Assembly: GCA_003345545.1 (NCBI GenBank) | Contig: PRDH01000070.1 | Span: 1 to 40,187, forward strand | Direction of reading: 5' to 3' | Length of the DNA: 40,187 nt | DNA from: Candidatus Thorarchaeota archaeon | GTDB taxonomy: Archaea; Asgardarchaeota; Thorarchaeia; Thorarchaeales; Thorarchaeaceae | Shown here: positions 1 through 8,959 of the stretch, in pieces | How the letters are laid out: each line of letters starts with the position of its first letter | Position numbering within the stretch: position 1 is the first letter of the stretch | Program-made: the position numbers and the translations under genes | Notes under the pieces: generated by a model | Told to the model about the DNA's origin: nothing | Seen by the model: the letters and a program-made list of their open reading frames with translations, nothing else | The model's database searches: none

Positions 1-200
1 ACTTTGGGTCATAGAATCCCATCTCCGAATCAGCTTTATCGGACATTGAGATTCCACGACCTAGCTCATTGAGTATGTCAGATAGGCAAGACGAATGTTG
101 AGCTCTCGTACAACACCTCAGTAAGTGCCAAGTAATAAGTTTTAAAAGCGAAGAGCTAGCACAGTTTTGTTAGCAGTACATGCCGAAGCGCTTGTACAGT
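1..200. other. left-edge stretch with no recognisable gene
   Basis: No reading frame here resembles a known protein, and no RNA gene is visible. The + strand frame beginning at base 1 is open for only about 25 codons before a stop near 75, so a tail of a gene from outside the window cannot be excluded. The end of this stretch leads into the chaperonin promoter. Confidence 0.4.
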
Positions 201-210
201 TTTAATATAT
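201..210 (+). promoter_or_regulatory. TATA box of the thermosome gene
   Basis: TTTAATATAT lies about 50 nt upstream of the thermosome ATG. This would place the transcription start near 230-236, leaving a short leader that contains the GGTGA ribosome-binding site at 245-249. Confidence 0.6.
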
Positions 211-220
211 GAATCATGAG

Positions 221-234
221 CTATTTCGAAATAG
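221..234. promoter_or_regulatory. palindrome at the thermosome transcription start
   Basis: CTATTTCGAAATAG is a perfect 14-bp palindrome between the TATA box and the start codon, covering the expected transcription start. A repressor bound here would block initiation. Archaeal chaperonin genes are commonly heat-inducible and some are repressed by dedicated heat-shock regulators. The role as operator is inference from position and symmetry. Confidence 0.4.
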
Positions 235-255
235 GTCTTGAAATGGTGATAAAAA

Positions 256-1932
256 ATGGCACAGTTGTCTGGAACACCCGTCCTCATTCTTAGGGAGGGT
301 ACATCAAGAACGCGTGGCAAGTCCGCGCAGCAAAACAATATCATGGCCGGTATTGTCATCTCTGACGCTGTGAAGTCCACTCTGGGTCCCCGTGGCATGG
401 ACAAGATGCTCGTCGACAGTCTCGGGGATGTAACGATCACGAACGATGGGGCTTCAATTCTAAAAGAGATAGACGTGCAGCATCCAGCGGCCAAGATGCT
501 TGTAGAGGTAGCAAAGAGTCAGGATCAGGAGACTGGAGACGGTACAACAACATCAGTTGTCCTAGCTGGCGAGCTTCTCAAGAGAGCACAGGATTTGTTG
601 GACAAGAAGATTCATCCCACGGTAATGGTTGCAGGGTATCAGAAGGCCTCAGAGAAGGCGACCGCAATACTCAATGAAATCTCTGTCACCATGGAAGGCA
701 TGGACAGGAAGATCCTCACCAATATCGCAGCTACGGCAATGAACAGCAAGTCGATTGTGGGAGCAAGAGACCACTTCGCCAAGATTGCGGTGGACGCCAT
801 TCTTCAGATTATGGAAAAGACTGATGGCAAGACCAAGGCCGATATGGATATGATAGAGGTCATCAAGAAGCAAGGCAAGAGCCTCACGGAAACTGAACTC
901 GTTACGGGTATGGTTGTAGACAAGGAGATAGTACATGCAGCAATGCCTAAGAGAGTTGAAGGCGCGAGGATCGCATTGGTCAATGCTGCCATAGAGGTTG
1001 AGAAGACCGAGTTTGACGCGGAGATCAAGATTGACAGACCTGACCAGATTCAAGCGTTCCTCAATGAGGAGGAGCGCATGCTGAAGAGCATGGTCAACAA
1101 GGTCATTGAGTCAGGCGCCAATGTACTGATCTGTCAGAAAGGCATCGACGACGTTGCCCAACACTATCTAGCCAAGGCAGGAATCGTCGCTGTCCGAAGA
1201 GCAAAGAAGAGTACATTGGAGAAGCTTGCCAAAGCCACCGGTGCCCAGATTGCATCTAGCCTCGAAGAGCTAGATAAGAGCTACATTGGAGAAGCAGGCG
1301 TCGTCGAGGAAGTAAGGATCGGCGAGGATAAGCTTGTCTATGTTAAAGAATGCAAGCACCCCAAGGCAGTATCAATTGTCATCCGTGGCGGTACTGAGCA
1401 CGTCATTGATGAAGCAGAGAGAGCTCTGCACGATGCTCTCAGCGTGGTCAGAAACGTCGTAGAGGATGGCACCTACGTCGCAGGCGGTGGCGCAGCTGAA
1501 ACCGAAATAGCAAGGCGACTTGAGACCTATGCCAACAGTGTTGGCGGTCGTGAGCAGTTAGCCATTGAAGCCTTTGCAGAGTCACTTCGCGTTGTTCCTA
1601 AGACCCTTGCAGAAAATGGAGGCCATGATCCTATCGATATTATGGCTGACCTCAACAAGGAGCATGCAAAGGAAAGCGGTATCTGGTTCGGTGTCAATGT
1701 GTTCGAGGGCAAAGCTGCAGACATGATGAAGGGCGGCATTATCGAACCAACACGTGTCAAGAGTCAGGCAATCCGCGCAGCGGCTGAAGCAGCCCAGATG
1801 ATACTCAGGATTGATGATGTGATTGCTGCCAAGGCATCATCTGGTCCTCCGGCTGGCGCTGGTGGTCCTGGTGGTCCTGGTGGCGGCATGGGTGGAATGG
1901 GCGGTATGGGCGGCATGCCCGGAATGATGTGA
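256..1932 (+). CDS. ths: thermosome subunit (group II chaperonin)
   Basis: ATP-driven cytosolic chaperonin subunit that assembles into a double-ring cage for protein folding. At 558 residues it has the usual family length. Visible motifs are LGPRG at residues 43-47, NDGAS at 63-67, the nucleotide-binding GDGTTTS at 94-100, and GGGAAE near residue 410 in the second equatorial half. The C-terminus is a run of Gly-Gly-Met repeats, typical of tails that line the cavity. The ATG at 256 follows GGTGA (245-249) with a 6-nt gap. A TATA box and palindrome precede the gene and a hairpin terminator follows, so it is probably transcribed alone. Identification is secure; which paralogue it is cannot be told. 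Confidence 0.97.
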   Translation: MAQLSGTPVLILREGTSRTRGKSAQQNNIMAGIVISDAVKSTLGPRGMDKMLVDSLGDVTITNDGASILKEIDVQHPAAKMLVEVAKSQDQETGDGTTTSVVLAGELLKRAQDLLDKKIHPTVMVAGYQKASEKATAILNEISVTMEGMDRKILTNIAATAMNSKSIVGARDHFAKIAVDAILQIMEKTDGKTKADMDMIEVIKKQGKSLTETELVTGMVVDKEIVHAAMPKRVEGARIALVNAAIEVEKTEFDAEIKIDRPDQIQAFLNEEERMLKSMVNKVIESGANVLICQKGIDDVAQHYLAKAGIVAVRRAKKSTLEKLAKATGAQIASSLEELDKSYIGEAGVVEEVRIGEDKLVYVKECKHPKAVSIVIRGGTEHVIDEAERALHDALSVVRNVVEDGTYVAGGGAAETEIARRLETYANSVGGREQLAIEAFAESLRVVPKTLAENGGHDPIDIMADLNKEHAKESGIWFGVNVFEGKAADMMKGGIIEPTRVKSQAIRAAAEAAQMILRIDDVIAAKASSGPPAGAGGPGGPGGGMGGMGGMGGMPGMM

Positions 1933-1950
1933 GAAACATATAGAAAAGTC

Positions 1951-1986
1951 GGAGCCGCAAGGCTCCTTTCTCTTTCTTCTTTTTTC
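1951..1986 (+). terminator. hairpin and T-rich tract after the thermosome gene
   Basis: GGAGCC (1951-1956) and GGCTCC (1961-1966) form a 6-bp stem closed by the stable tetraloop GCAA. A pyrimidine run ending in seven T follows to 1986. It begins 18 bases after the thermosome stop, and the T tract alone would suffice for archaeal termination. Confidence 0.65.
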
Positions 1987-1999
1987 GAGGTCACTGGCG

Positions 2000-2848
2000 G
2001 TGTCAAGAGTCCTGATAATCGGTGCAAACAGCTTTGACTCAGGGAAGACACAACTTGCCATTAATGTTGGACTGGCACTCATCGAATCAGGCCTTTCAGT
2101 TGGTTACTTCAAGCCAATCAGTGGTCATAATTACTGGCACCATTATGAGCACACAAAATGGTGCATGGAAAAGGGCCAGCTTGTTTCTAAGGATGCAACT
2201 GCTGTCAAAAACGCCCTTGGCATCAAATCTGATTTACTTCTAATGAACCCGATTCACAGCATGTTCGTTCCTGCAAGAATCAGAAGACCATTACAGAATC
2301 TACCAAACAGCTTGGCGCTATCGGGCGCCACCTCTGTCCTCGTGATGCAGAGATTCAGTGAACCAACAAAAAGGGGAGTAGATACAACCATGCTGATAGC
2401 TGATGAGCTCGTGGATAGCCAGCAGCTAATAATAGGGCCGGATGAGATAGGAAGGCTGTCACATGGCGCGGCTATTCTGAAGGCAAATAGCCTCGAAGCC
2501 TTTCAGGAATATGAGCGCCTCCACTACGAAACATCAGTCACTGGGTCTTTCGGAAGCATTGAGAAGGAAACGGACCTGGTCATTATCGAGTCATTCAACG
2601 ACTCAGCATGGCCGTGGGAAAGATTGGAGTCTGTTGACAATGTCTTGGTGGTCAGCCCGGGGCATATATTCGGGTATGACCATGAACGATTCAGGAGAGC
2701 TGCCTTTCTCATGAAGAGAGGAAACCTCCCTATCAGAGAGGTCACCTTTGGAAGAATGTCAGACCTTCTAAAACCGACAGCCGCAATCATCATGGAGCCA
2801 AATACTAATTTTACATCTGACCAATTGAAGGAACTTGGCATCGGGTGA
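2000..2848 (+). CDS. BioD-like P-loop ATPase/GTPase
   Basis: The 282-residue protein opens with a P-loop, GANSFDSGKT at residues 8-17, followed by a helix and a YFKPISG segment. This is the arrangement of the dethiobiotin-synthetase-like (AAA_26, SIMIBI class) ATPases. Biotin genes are absent nearby and the substrate-binding parts are not recognisable, so I do not propose dethiobiotin synthesis. It may be one of the archaeal orphan P-loop enzymes of unknown substrate. The start is GTG at 2000, supported by GAGGT at 1987-1991 with an 8-nt gap. It is separated from the thermosome by a terminator, and the thioredoxin reductase follows after a 77-nt gap. Confidence 0.7.
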   Translation: MSRVLIIGANSFDSGKTQLAINVGLALIESGLSVGYFKPISGHNYWHHYEHTKWCMEKGQLVSKDATAVKNALGIKSDLLLMNPIHSMFVPARIRRPLQNLPNSLALSGATSVLVMQRFSEPTKRGVDTTMLIADELVDSQQLIIGPDEIGRLSHGAAILKANSLEAFQEYERLHYETSVTGSFGSIEKETDLVIIESFNDSAWPWERLESVDNVLVVSPGHIFGYDHERFRRAAFLMKRGNLPIREVTFGRMSDLLKPTAAIIMEPNTNFTSDQLKELGIG

Positions 2849-2925
2849 CGCGCGGGAAAAGATGATTAGGCGCGTTGATGTCGAAATTGTAGCACAATAG
2901 GGACCGACATAGCGGAGACAATAGA

Positions 2926-3879
2926 TTGACCGAGGACTTGGACTGGGAGCTGATAATCATAGGAGGCGGACCAGCAGGGATGACTGCAGCGATCTACGGG
3001 GCACGCTACGGATTGAAGGCGCTCCTCCTCGAGTCCAAGGTTCTAGGAGGAGCCCAAGCTACAAGTCCCGGTATTGAAAACTATCCGGGGTATACCTTCA
3101 TTGTTGGCATAGAGCTCGCAACCAAAATGAAGGAGCAAGTAAGAAAGTCAGGAGCAGCGATTAGAGAGATCACTGATGTGCGAAGCATTGTCAGAGAGAG
3201 TGACGATGGCGATTTCCTCCTCGACACGCGACGTGGCGTCTATCGGGCAAAAGCCATAGTTGTCGCCACAGGTGGAGAGCACAATCAACTGGGTGTGCCT
3301 GGGGAGGAGAGGCTTACAGGGCGTGGTGTTTCTTTCTGTGCAACCTGTGATGGGCCATTGTTCAGAGACAAGATAGTAGCCGTTATTGGGGGCGGGGATA
3401 CTGCGGTGACAGAAGCGCTCTATCTCGCAGAGATCACCAAGAAGGTCTACTTGGTCCACCGCCGAGATGAACTGCGAGCAGAGAAGGCAGTTCAGGACTA
3501 CCTGTTCAAGTCCAATGTGGAAATACTCTGGAGTTCTGTGGTGAAGGAGATCAAGGGAGACGATCTTGTAAACGAAGTCATTCTGGAGAACGCAAAGACC
3601 GGAGAAACTAGCTCCTTGATGGTTGATGCTGTGTTCGTTGCTCTAGGTTCAAGGCCAGAGAGTGGACTAGCAAAAAGCATCGGGGTAGAAACCAATGACC
3701 GTGGCGAGATACTTGTGAATGCCAAACAGGCAACAAACATAGCAGGAGTCTTTGCTGCAGGCGATGTTGTAGAGTCCATGAAACAGATAGCAGTTGCAGT
3801 GGGGCACGGGGCAATAGCGGCCGATTCTGCATATGCCTATATTAGAAGGACCCAGAGGGGACCAATAGGCTATGCGTAG
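2926..3879 (+). CDS. trxB: thioredoxin reductase
   Basis: FAD- and NAD(P)H-dependent flavoprotein that reduces thioredoxin-like disulfide proteins in the cytosol. The 317 residues match the low-molecular-weight TrxR type. FAD-binding GGGPAG lies at residues 13-18, the redox pair CATC at 138-141, the nucleotide-binding GGGDTA at 155-160, and HRR at 178-180 followed by an Arg at 184, a pattern usually linked to NADPH preference. The C-terminal FAD motif AAGDV precedes the last helix. The start is TTG at 2926 with GGAGA at 2914-2918 and a 7-nt gap. No thioredoxin gene is adjacent. Confidence 0.95.
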   Translation: MTEDLDWELIIIGGGPAGMTAAIYGARYGLKALLLESKVLGGAQATSPGIENYPGYTFIVGIELATKMKEQVRKSGAAIREITDVRSIVRESDDGDFLLDTRRGVYRAKAIVVATGGEHNQLGVPGEERLTGRGVSFCATCDGPLFRDKIVAVIGGGDTAVTEALYLAEITKKVYLVHRRDELRAEKAVQDYLFKSNVEILWSSVVKEIKGDDLVNEVILENAKTGETSSLMVDAVFVALGSRPESGLAKSIGVETNDRGEILVNAKQATNIAGVFAAGDVVESMKQIAVAVGHGAIAADSAYAYIRRTQRGPIGYA

Positions 3880-4055
3880 CTCTGCGCCTCTGAAATCCAG
3901 CTAGATGACTAGTATGATATCCTTGTGAGACTTGATGATTGAGCTCCATAGTACGACTCTTGAGGATGGAAATGTTAATAACACCGCCGTGAGGCCGATT
4001 GGCAACACGCTGAGCCAACCTTCTCGGCGTCAAGAACGCAGACCGGGATGTCTCT

Positions 4056-5258
4056 ATGAAAAAGGTAAAGGTAATCACCATTACATTTGCGCTTCTACTG
4101 GTGCTGATAGCAGCCTCTGCACAGCCTGTTGCTGCCGCAAGTAGATATGACACTCTAAACTCCTATATTAGCGGGAGATACGATGCTGAAAAAGGCGGCT
4201 ACAGCCCTCCAAGTGATGGTGTTGTTCGTGTTGATGCTACCTATGGTGCAATCTTGGCACTAGATGAACTAGGGAGCTTGGACAGTCGACCGCCGCCCGT
4301 CAACCTGACGAAGGCTCTCGACTCTCTAATAGATCGCCAATGGACATCAAACAGAGCAGATAGTGAACTGGATCGTGAGAGATACGGTGGATTCAGTGAA
4401 TACCTTCTTGGCCCGGTGACTGTGGAGATGACATACATGGGCATGATACTTCATCAGAAACTGAAGGCTCAATCAGACTACCCGGGTATCAATGCAATTG
4501 ACATCAATACTACTTCGCTTCTCATCTATGTCAACAGAACTCAGTCAGCCAATGGCGGCTTCTCCAGCAAACCAAACATAACTACCGATATCGTTTCAAC
4601 TTATCAGGCACTGGCTATACTCGACTTGCTAGATGAATACAACTCATCATTGAATGCATGGGATTGGTTGGTTAATGAAACAGCAACCATTGCATGGATT
4701 GATGAGTGTCGTCAGGGCGATGCCTTCAAGCTCAGCCCTGAATCGTATACATCTAGCTTGACCGCAACTGCAGCCGGAATCATGGCACTTAACTACTTTC
4801 AAAATGTCCTATCAATCCCTGGCCTTCAGGCAGCAAATAGCTGGATTCTAGAACGGCAGATGCTGGAAGCAGATAGTCCTGATTTCACTGGCGGCTTCGA
4901 AGAGGGAAATGGTACTGCAGATGCCAACCTCGTAAGCACCTACTATGCTCTCAAAGCATTGGAGCTGACAGGTGCCTTCGCATCAGTGAACGAATCTGCA
5001 GTATCGGACTTTATCCTCAACTGCCAAGCAGTCGACGGTTCGTGGGGTTACGTCCCAGGCGAAGAAGTAGGTTCATTGGTGTATGCGGGACAGGCATGCG
5101 AACTCCTGAACATAGTTGGCGATGCGGATAATATTCTTGCGTCATCACAAGATCCAAACGTTCCAAGTGGTTTCATTCTGGACTGGAGGTTCTTTGTCGT
5201 TGGAGGCATTATTGTGGTGGCGCTGGTGCTTGCTGTTGTGAGTCTCAGGTGGGACTGA
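4056..5258 (+). CDS. secreted, membrane-anchored alpha-alpha toroid (prenyltransferase/squalene-cyclase-like) protein
   Basis: Residues 1-30 form a signal peptide: basic start, hydrophobic core, then small residues before SRYDTL. A single transmembrane helix near residues 377-398 ends in a short basic tail, so the body should sit outside the cell, anchored at its C-terminus. The roughly 340-residue body has repeated Gly-Gly-Phe or Gly-Ser-Trp turns followed by helices rich in Tyr, Ala and Leu (NGGFSS, STYYALKALEL, DGSWGY). This is the pattern of terpenoid cyclase and protein prenyltransferase toroid folds. Catalytic motifs of cyclases such as DXDD are not seen, so a binding or structural role is more likely than terpene cyclisation. 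Several NxS/T sites could carry glycans. Confidence 0.7.
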   Translation: MKKVKVITITFALLLVLIAASAQPVAAASRYDTLNSYISGRYDAEKGGYSPPSDGVVRVDATYGAILALDELGSLDSRPPPVNLTKALDSLIDRQWTSNRADSELDRERYGGFSEYLLGPVTVEMTYMGMILHQKLKAQSDYPGINAIDINTTSLLIYVNRTQSANGGFSSKPNITTDIVSTYQALAILDLLDEYNSSLNAWDWLVNETATIAWIDECRQGDAFKLSPESYTSSLTATAAGIMALNYFQNVLSIPGLQAANSWILERQMLEADSPDFTGGFEEGNGTADANLVSTYYALKALELTGAFASVNESAVSDFILNCQAVDGSWGYVPGEEVGSLVYAGQACELLNIVGDADNILASSQDPNVPSGFILDWRFFVVGGIIVVALVLAVVSLRWD

Positions 5259-5335
5259 GAGAGACAAATCTTTATCTCTCCTCCATGGCAATCGAGTTTC
5301 AGAGCCATCATAGGCCCATATACTTGGTGTAATCT

Positions 5336-6916
5336 ATGGCACATTCCGAACCTTATGAGGAGTCAATTCCAAGATACAAACGTGGGTATGAGTGGTTCTC
5401 CCACCTTGCCAACAGTAGTTTGTTAAAGAAGAGTTGGAGACGTCTTGGCCTCTTCTCCTTCTACGATGAACCATATGCAGAGAGCAGTCTCCTTTACCTC
5501 TCGCCCAAGCAAGTCATGCTCACTATGGCAAGAATAGCCAAGAAGAAGGAGTCAGGTCTGCTTTTTGTTGTTGACGCCATGGAGAAGGCGGAGATGGGCC
5601 TGAGTACGAAACAGGGTTTCGATCAGTTCATGGAGCTCTTTCAAGGCCTATTCCCAGAGTCTCGAAAGTATTACTTCGGTCCCAAGGAATCAGATAGAGA
5701 ATGGCTGCATGTCTACACACCTCTGAAAATACCCCTGCAATGGCTGATTAAGCGACCCAATGCCTTCGCAGAAGTCCTGTCGGATGCATCTCTTGTGGGA
5801 GAAGAAGTGGCACCAGCTGACGCAGCATTCGAGGATTTCGCAGGAATGATTGAAGTCCTAGAAGAGAAACTGGGACCACCCTCCCTCACTGATGAGGTCA
5901 TGGGAAAGATACGTGACGCGGAGGCCAGTAGCTATGCCGGAGAGGCGGTTGGCCTCATGACCGTCTTTGTAAGTCCAACAACTGCTGTCACACGTGGCGT
6001 GAAGTATCTTGGAAAGTTCATGTCTCTTGTTAAGGACAGAAGAAAACAAGAGATGAGGGATGTTTATCAAGAATGGACTGAGCGGGTAAAAAGAGGTTAT
6101 TCTGAGGAGAAACTCAGGAAGTTCTTTGATGACTCTCCAGACTATAGCTCCGGAGTCATTGAAGCGATTGCCTCTTTCGAGCCAGTCCTCCTGATACTTG
6201 AAACGAGGGGCACTCTCTATGATTTGTTCCTACCGTTGGTTCTGAAGCAGCTCGTTGAAGAGATTGGGTATGTTCCCCCTCAGAGGCGCCCTAAGAAAAA
6301 AGACGAGAAGAAGAAGGACAAATCAAAAAGCGATGATGTCAGTAACGGCCAGCTCATATATGAATCGGTGGATGGAATAGCAGCGGAAGACCTTCCTCCA
6401 GTGACTGACCAGCTCGTCCAGACTGTAATTGATCACGAAGAAGAGCTTGCTCGAGTCAACATTGAGATGTCTGACGTTGAATTCGAGGGCAAACCTGAAA
6501 CCATCCTCTTCTTGGACGCAGCCACGCACCTATCGAAGTTTAGCAGGTCCTTCAAGTTCGCACTGAACATTCCAGAAAAGTATCCAAATATGTCAGTCGC
6601 CGCATCCTTCTTCACTGACAGAGAAAAGATCAGCTCCACGCTTCAAGATGGTGTCATGGACTACATGAAAGAGAGAGCTCTGATTTTCGACCTTCATCCA
6701 GCACTCTTTGATCTAGCCACCGCAAGAATGCCCGTATCAAGAAAGGCATGGCTGAACGGCAAGCTCCAGGAGATGGAGAGGATTAGGTCAGAAGGCGAGG
6801 TGGCGTTTCTGGAGTATGTCGGCGATGCGAAGACTAAGTGGAACTTGCGAGTCGTAGAAAAACCAGAGAGAGAAGCCCTAGCACGAATTCGTAGGTGGTT
6901 CGGTGGAGCACGATAG
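5336..6916 (+). CDS. unrecognised 526-residue cytosolic protein
   Basis: I do not recognise this protein. It has no signal peptide or transmembrane segment. Residues 1-315 are a mixed alpha/beta region rich in aromatic residues near the start. A strongly basic, probably disordered linker of Lys and Asp follows at about 318-338, then a second folded region of about 190 residues ending in RRWFGG. The linker suggests two domains tethered together. A TATA-like TTTATC near 5270-5275 would allow independent transcription. Codon use resembles its neighbours, and the long frame with even composition makes it a real gene. It may be lineage-specific. Confidence 0.8.
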   Translation: MAHSEPYEESIPRYKRGYEWFSHLANSSLLKKSWRRLGLFSFYDEPYAESSLLYLSPKQVMLTMARIAKKKESGLLFVVDAMEKAEMGLSTKQGFDQFMELFQGLFPESRKYYFGPKESDREWLHVYTPLKIPLQWLIKRPNAFAEVLSDASLVGEEVAPADAAFEDFAGMIEVLEEKLGPPSLTDEVMGKIRDAEASSYAGEAVGLMTVFVSPTTAVTRGVKYLGKFMSLVKDRRKQEMRDVYQEWTERVKRGYSEEKLRKFFDDSPDYSSGVIEAIASFEPVLLILETRGTLYDLFLPLVLKQLVEEIGYVPPQRRPKKKDEKKKDKSKSDDVSNGQLIYESVDGIAAEDLPPVTDQLVQTVIDHEEELARVNIEMSDVEFEGKPETILFLDAATHLSKFSRSFKFALNIPEKYPNMSVAASFFTDREKISSTLQDGVMDYMKERALIFDLHPALFDLATARMPVSRKAWLNGKLQEMERIRSEGEVAFLEYVGDAKTKWNLRVVEKPEREALARIRRWFGGAR

Positions 6917-6937
6917 ATTACGGCTTCTCCCACAAGA

Positions 6938-6945
6938 GATATAAT
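6938..6945 (+). promoter_or_regulatory. TATA box for a leaderless transcript
   Basis: GATATAAT is centred about 24 nt before the ATG at 6966, the spacing expected if transcription starts at or next to the start codon. No Shine-Dalgarno site precedes that ATG, consistent with leaderless translation. Confidence 0.5.
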
Positions 6946-6965
6946 CAGTATAGCAGCATGACTTC

Positions 6966-7406
6966 ATGACTGTCCGGAGGCAGATGCATTTGAGTAAGGG
7001 TGATATGACTCAGGCAAGAGTTCTGAAAATCGTGAAGGGTAATACAATCACACTTCCTGCAGAATTCGTGGAGAGAATAGGACAATCATATGGCTTGACC
7101 ATTCTTGTTTTAAAAGATGGCAATGTAAAAATGTATCCAGTCGATAGTGACAAGGTAATGTATCTCAGGCTAGTAATCGATAAGTTGAGCAAGAGCTTCC
7201 TTGAAGAACTCACGATGGTATTCATGGAGGTAGGACTCGAGGATATTCTCTTCACAAGCGGAATCTGCCAAGCCGCTGACCAGTGCTTCTATGAATGCTA
7301 TTTCACACCCAAACAACTGAATGTGGAAATAAGTGTGCTTGATAAACGTCTAAAGACGATTACTGGCGTCAAGCAGGTTGAACTGGAGAAAGTTGCAACA
7401 AGCTAA
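6966..7406 (+). CDS. AbrB-like DNA-binding protein with a C-terminal ACT-like domain
   Basis: Residues 15-60 (ARVLKIVKGNTITLPAEFVE onwards) read as a SpoVT/AbrB-type swapped-hairpin domain: a beta strand, an N-T-I-T-L-P turn and a helix. Residues 75-146 form a beta-alpha-beta-beta-alpha-beta pattern with three Cys, reminiscent of ACT/RAM ligand-binding modules. Such a pairing suggests a small transcription regulator that senses a metabolite, but no ligand can be proposed. The ATG at 6966 is chosen because a TATA box lies one helical step upstream. ATGs at 6984 and 7005 are alternatives with poorly spaced SD-like sequence. It is followed by the asparagine-synthetase-like gene in the same direction. 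Confidence 0.55.
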   Translation: MTVRRQMHLSKGDMTQARVLKIVKGNTITLPAEFVERIGQSYGLTILVLKDGNVKMYPVDSDKVMYLRLVIDKLSKSFLEELTMVFMEVGLEDILFTSGICQAADQCFYECYFTPKQLNVEISVLDKRLKTITGVKQVELEKVATS

Positions 7407-7477
7407 GGCCGCTTGGTCTGCTCACACAGTTCGGGATATCTCATGCCTCATGAATAATGAGAGGACTATTGGTCTAT

Positions 7478-8959
7478 ATGTCAGGTATTGCGGGCATCGT
7501 CCTAATTGAGCCGCTCAGTGATGCTGAATCTGCCATCTGTCGCATGTCAAAAGCACTCCAACATCGAGGGAATGAGTTACTTCATCGGACCCTTTATGGG
7601 AAGAACTCATCTAGCAGGGCACTCATCTCAGTGCGAGCATATGAGCAGAATGCAGCATTGATTGACTCAACGCAAGATCATCTGCTAGTTGTTGACTCAT
7701 TTCCTCTCTTTGATGAGCGAGAGGGCAGAGACCCTTTTCAAAACCCCGATGTCTTCAATACTATCTCATTACGTATTGATGCAAGCGGACTTCGGATACG
7801 CAGGTCACTTGATGGGACTCGTGGGCTCTACTATGTTCGCCTGGACCATGGTATTGCTTTTGCTTCTGAAAAGAAATGCATCTGGGCAATAGCTCAAGAA
7901 AAGAGCGGAATATTGGACCCTGGGGATGTATTGTCGTTTACATGGGAAGGAAGACTCGACATCACGCATTTGAGAGGACTTCAGATGCCAGCGATCGACA
8001 GAGCCGTCGAGCGATTCACAGCAATTGAAGAGTTGCAGAAGACACTCAATGCATCCTTCAGGAATCTGAAGAGAGCAAACAAGTGCGCAGTACTCTTCTC
8101 GGGGGGAGTTGACAGTGCACTTGCAGCCTTACTGACAAAGATGAATTGCAGAGATACACTTCTTGTAACGGCAGCATGCAAAGGCTCTCACGACGAAGAA
8201 GCAGCGGTCAAATCAGCTGAATTGATGGCGACCAAGAGCATAGTAGTTGAAGTCGATGCAGCCTCCTTGTGGGAAGCACTCCCCGAGGTTATTCATTCAA
8301 TAGAAACAAGCAATCGGATGCAAGTGGAAATCGCCTTGCCACTCTTCTTTGCAGCACGAGAAGCAAAGAGGAGAGGATACAACATGATGGTTTCCGGCCA
8401 GGGACCCGACGAGCTCTTCGCAGGATATGAGCGACATGAAATCCTAATGAAAAAAGAGGGCGACAGCGCTGTCGAAAGGACGCTCTGGAATGAGGTCTCA
8501 ATAACCCATGAAACAAACATACAGAGGGATGCCCGTGCAATTGCAGCAGCCGGAGTTGATGTCTTCTTTCCGTATTTGTATCCTCCCTTTGTCAGAACTG
8601 CCATGTCATTACCTGCTTCGCTCAAGGTGAATCCCTTAGTTACTCCTTCGCGAAAGATAATCTTCAGGGAACTAGCAGAGAACCTGGGGCTTCCACATGA
8701 CATTGCTGTGAAACGAAAACGAGCAGCGCAATTCAGTTCTGGAGCCGCGAAGCTTCTCTCGACATCGATCATTCAGCGGCTCGAAGCATCGGTGAAACTC
8801 AACAAAAGGGAAGCTTCGAATGTGGTCCAGAGAGTGCTTGACACAATCGCAATGCGTCTTGGAATACCTAATGTCACCAATAAGAGCGATTTAGAAGTAG
8901 ACCTAGAGCCGACACGACGCCTGCAACAGCGGCTGGGAATATCAACCGCCCCCGATTAG
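7478..8959 (+). CDS. asparagine synthetase-like protein with Ser-type glutaminase domain
   Basis: Two-domain protein of the AsnB family. The C-terminal half has the PP-loop SGGVDS, which forms an adenylated intermediate, and later GQGPDELFAGYE, both hallmarks of asparagine synthetase-like enzymes. The N-terminal class II glutaminase domain begins MSGIAGIV. The residue after Met should be the catalytic Cys but is Ser. The glutaminase half is therefore probably inactive, and the enzyme may use free ammonia or another amine; its product is uncertain. I place the start at ATG 7478 because the family begins Met-(Cys)-Gly-Ile. An in-frame ATG at 7457 would add seven residues, which would also disable an N-terminal nucleophile. 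Length is about 493 residues. Confidence 0.8.
   Translation: MSGIAGIVLIEPLSDAESAICRMSKALQHRGNELLHRTLYGKNSSSRALISVRAYEQNAALIDSTQDHLLVVDSFPLFDEREGRDPFQNPDVFNTISLRIDASGLRIRRSLDGTRGLYYVRLDHGIAFASEKKCIWAIAQEKSGILDPGDVLSFTWEGRLDITHLRGLQMPAIDRAVERFTAIEELQKTLNASFRNLKRANKCAVLFSGGVDSALAALLTKMNCRDTLLVTAACKGSHDEEAAVKSAELMATKSIVVEVDAASLWEALPEVIHSIETSNRMQVEIALPLFFAAREAKRRGYNMMVSGQGPDELFAGYERHEILMKKEGDSAVERTLWNEVSITHETNIQRDARAIAAAGVDVFFPYLYPPFVRTAMSLPASLKVNPLVTPSRKIIFRELAENLGLPHDIAVKRKRAAQFSSGAAKLLSTSIIQRLEASVKLNKREASNVVQRVLDTIAMRLGIPNVTNKSDLEVDLEPTRRLQQRLGISTAPD

Noticed and set aside
156..494. reverse-strand open frame over the thermosome start
   Set aside because: Antisense shadow of a secure gene, rich in Ser, Cys and Arg, with no family resemblance.
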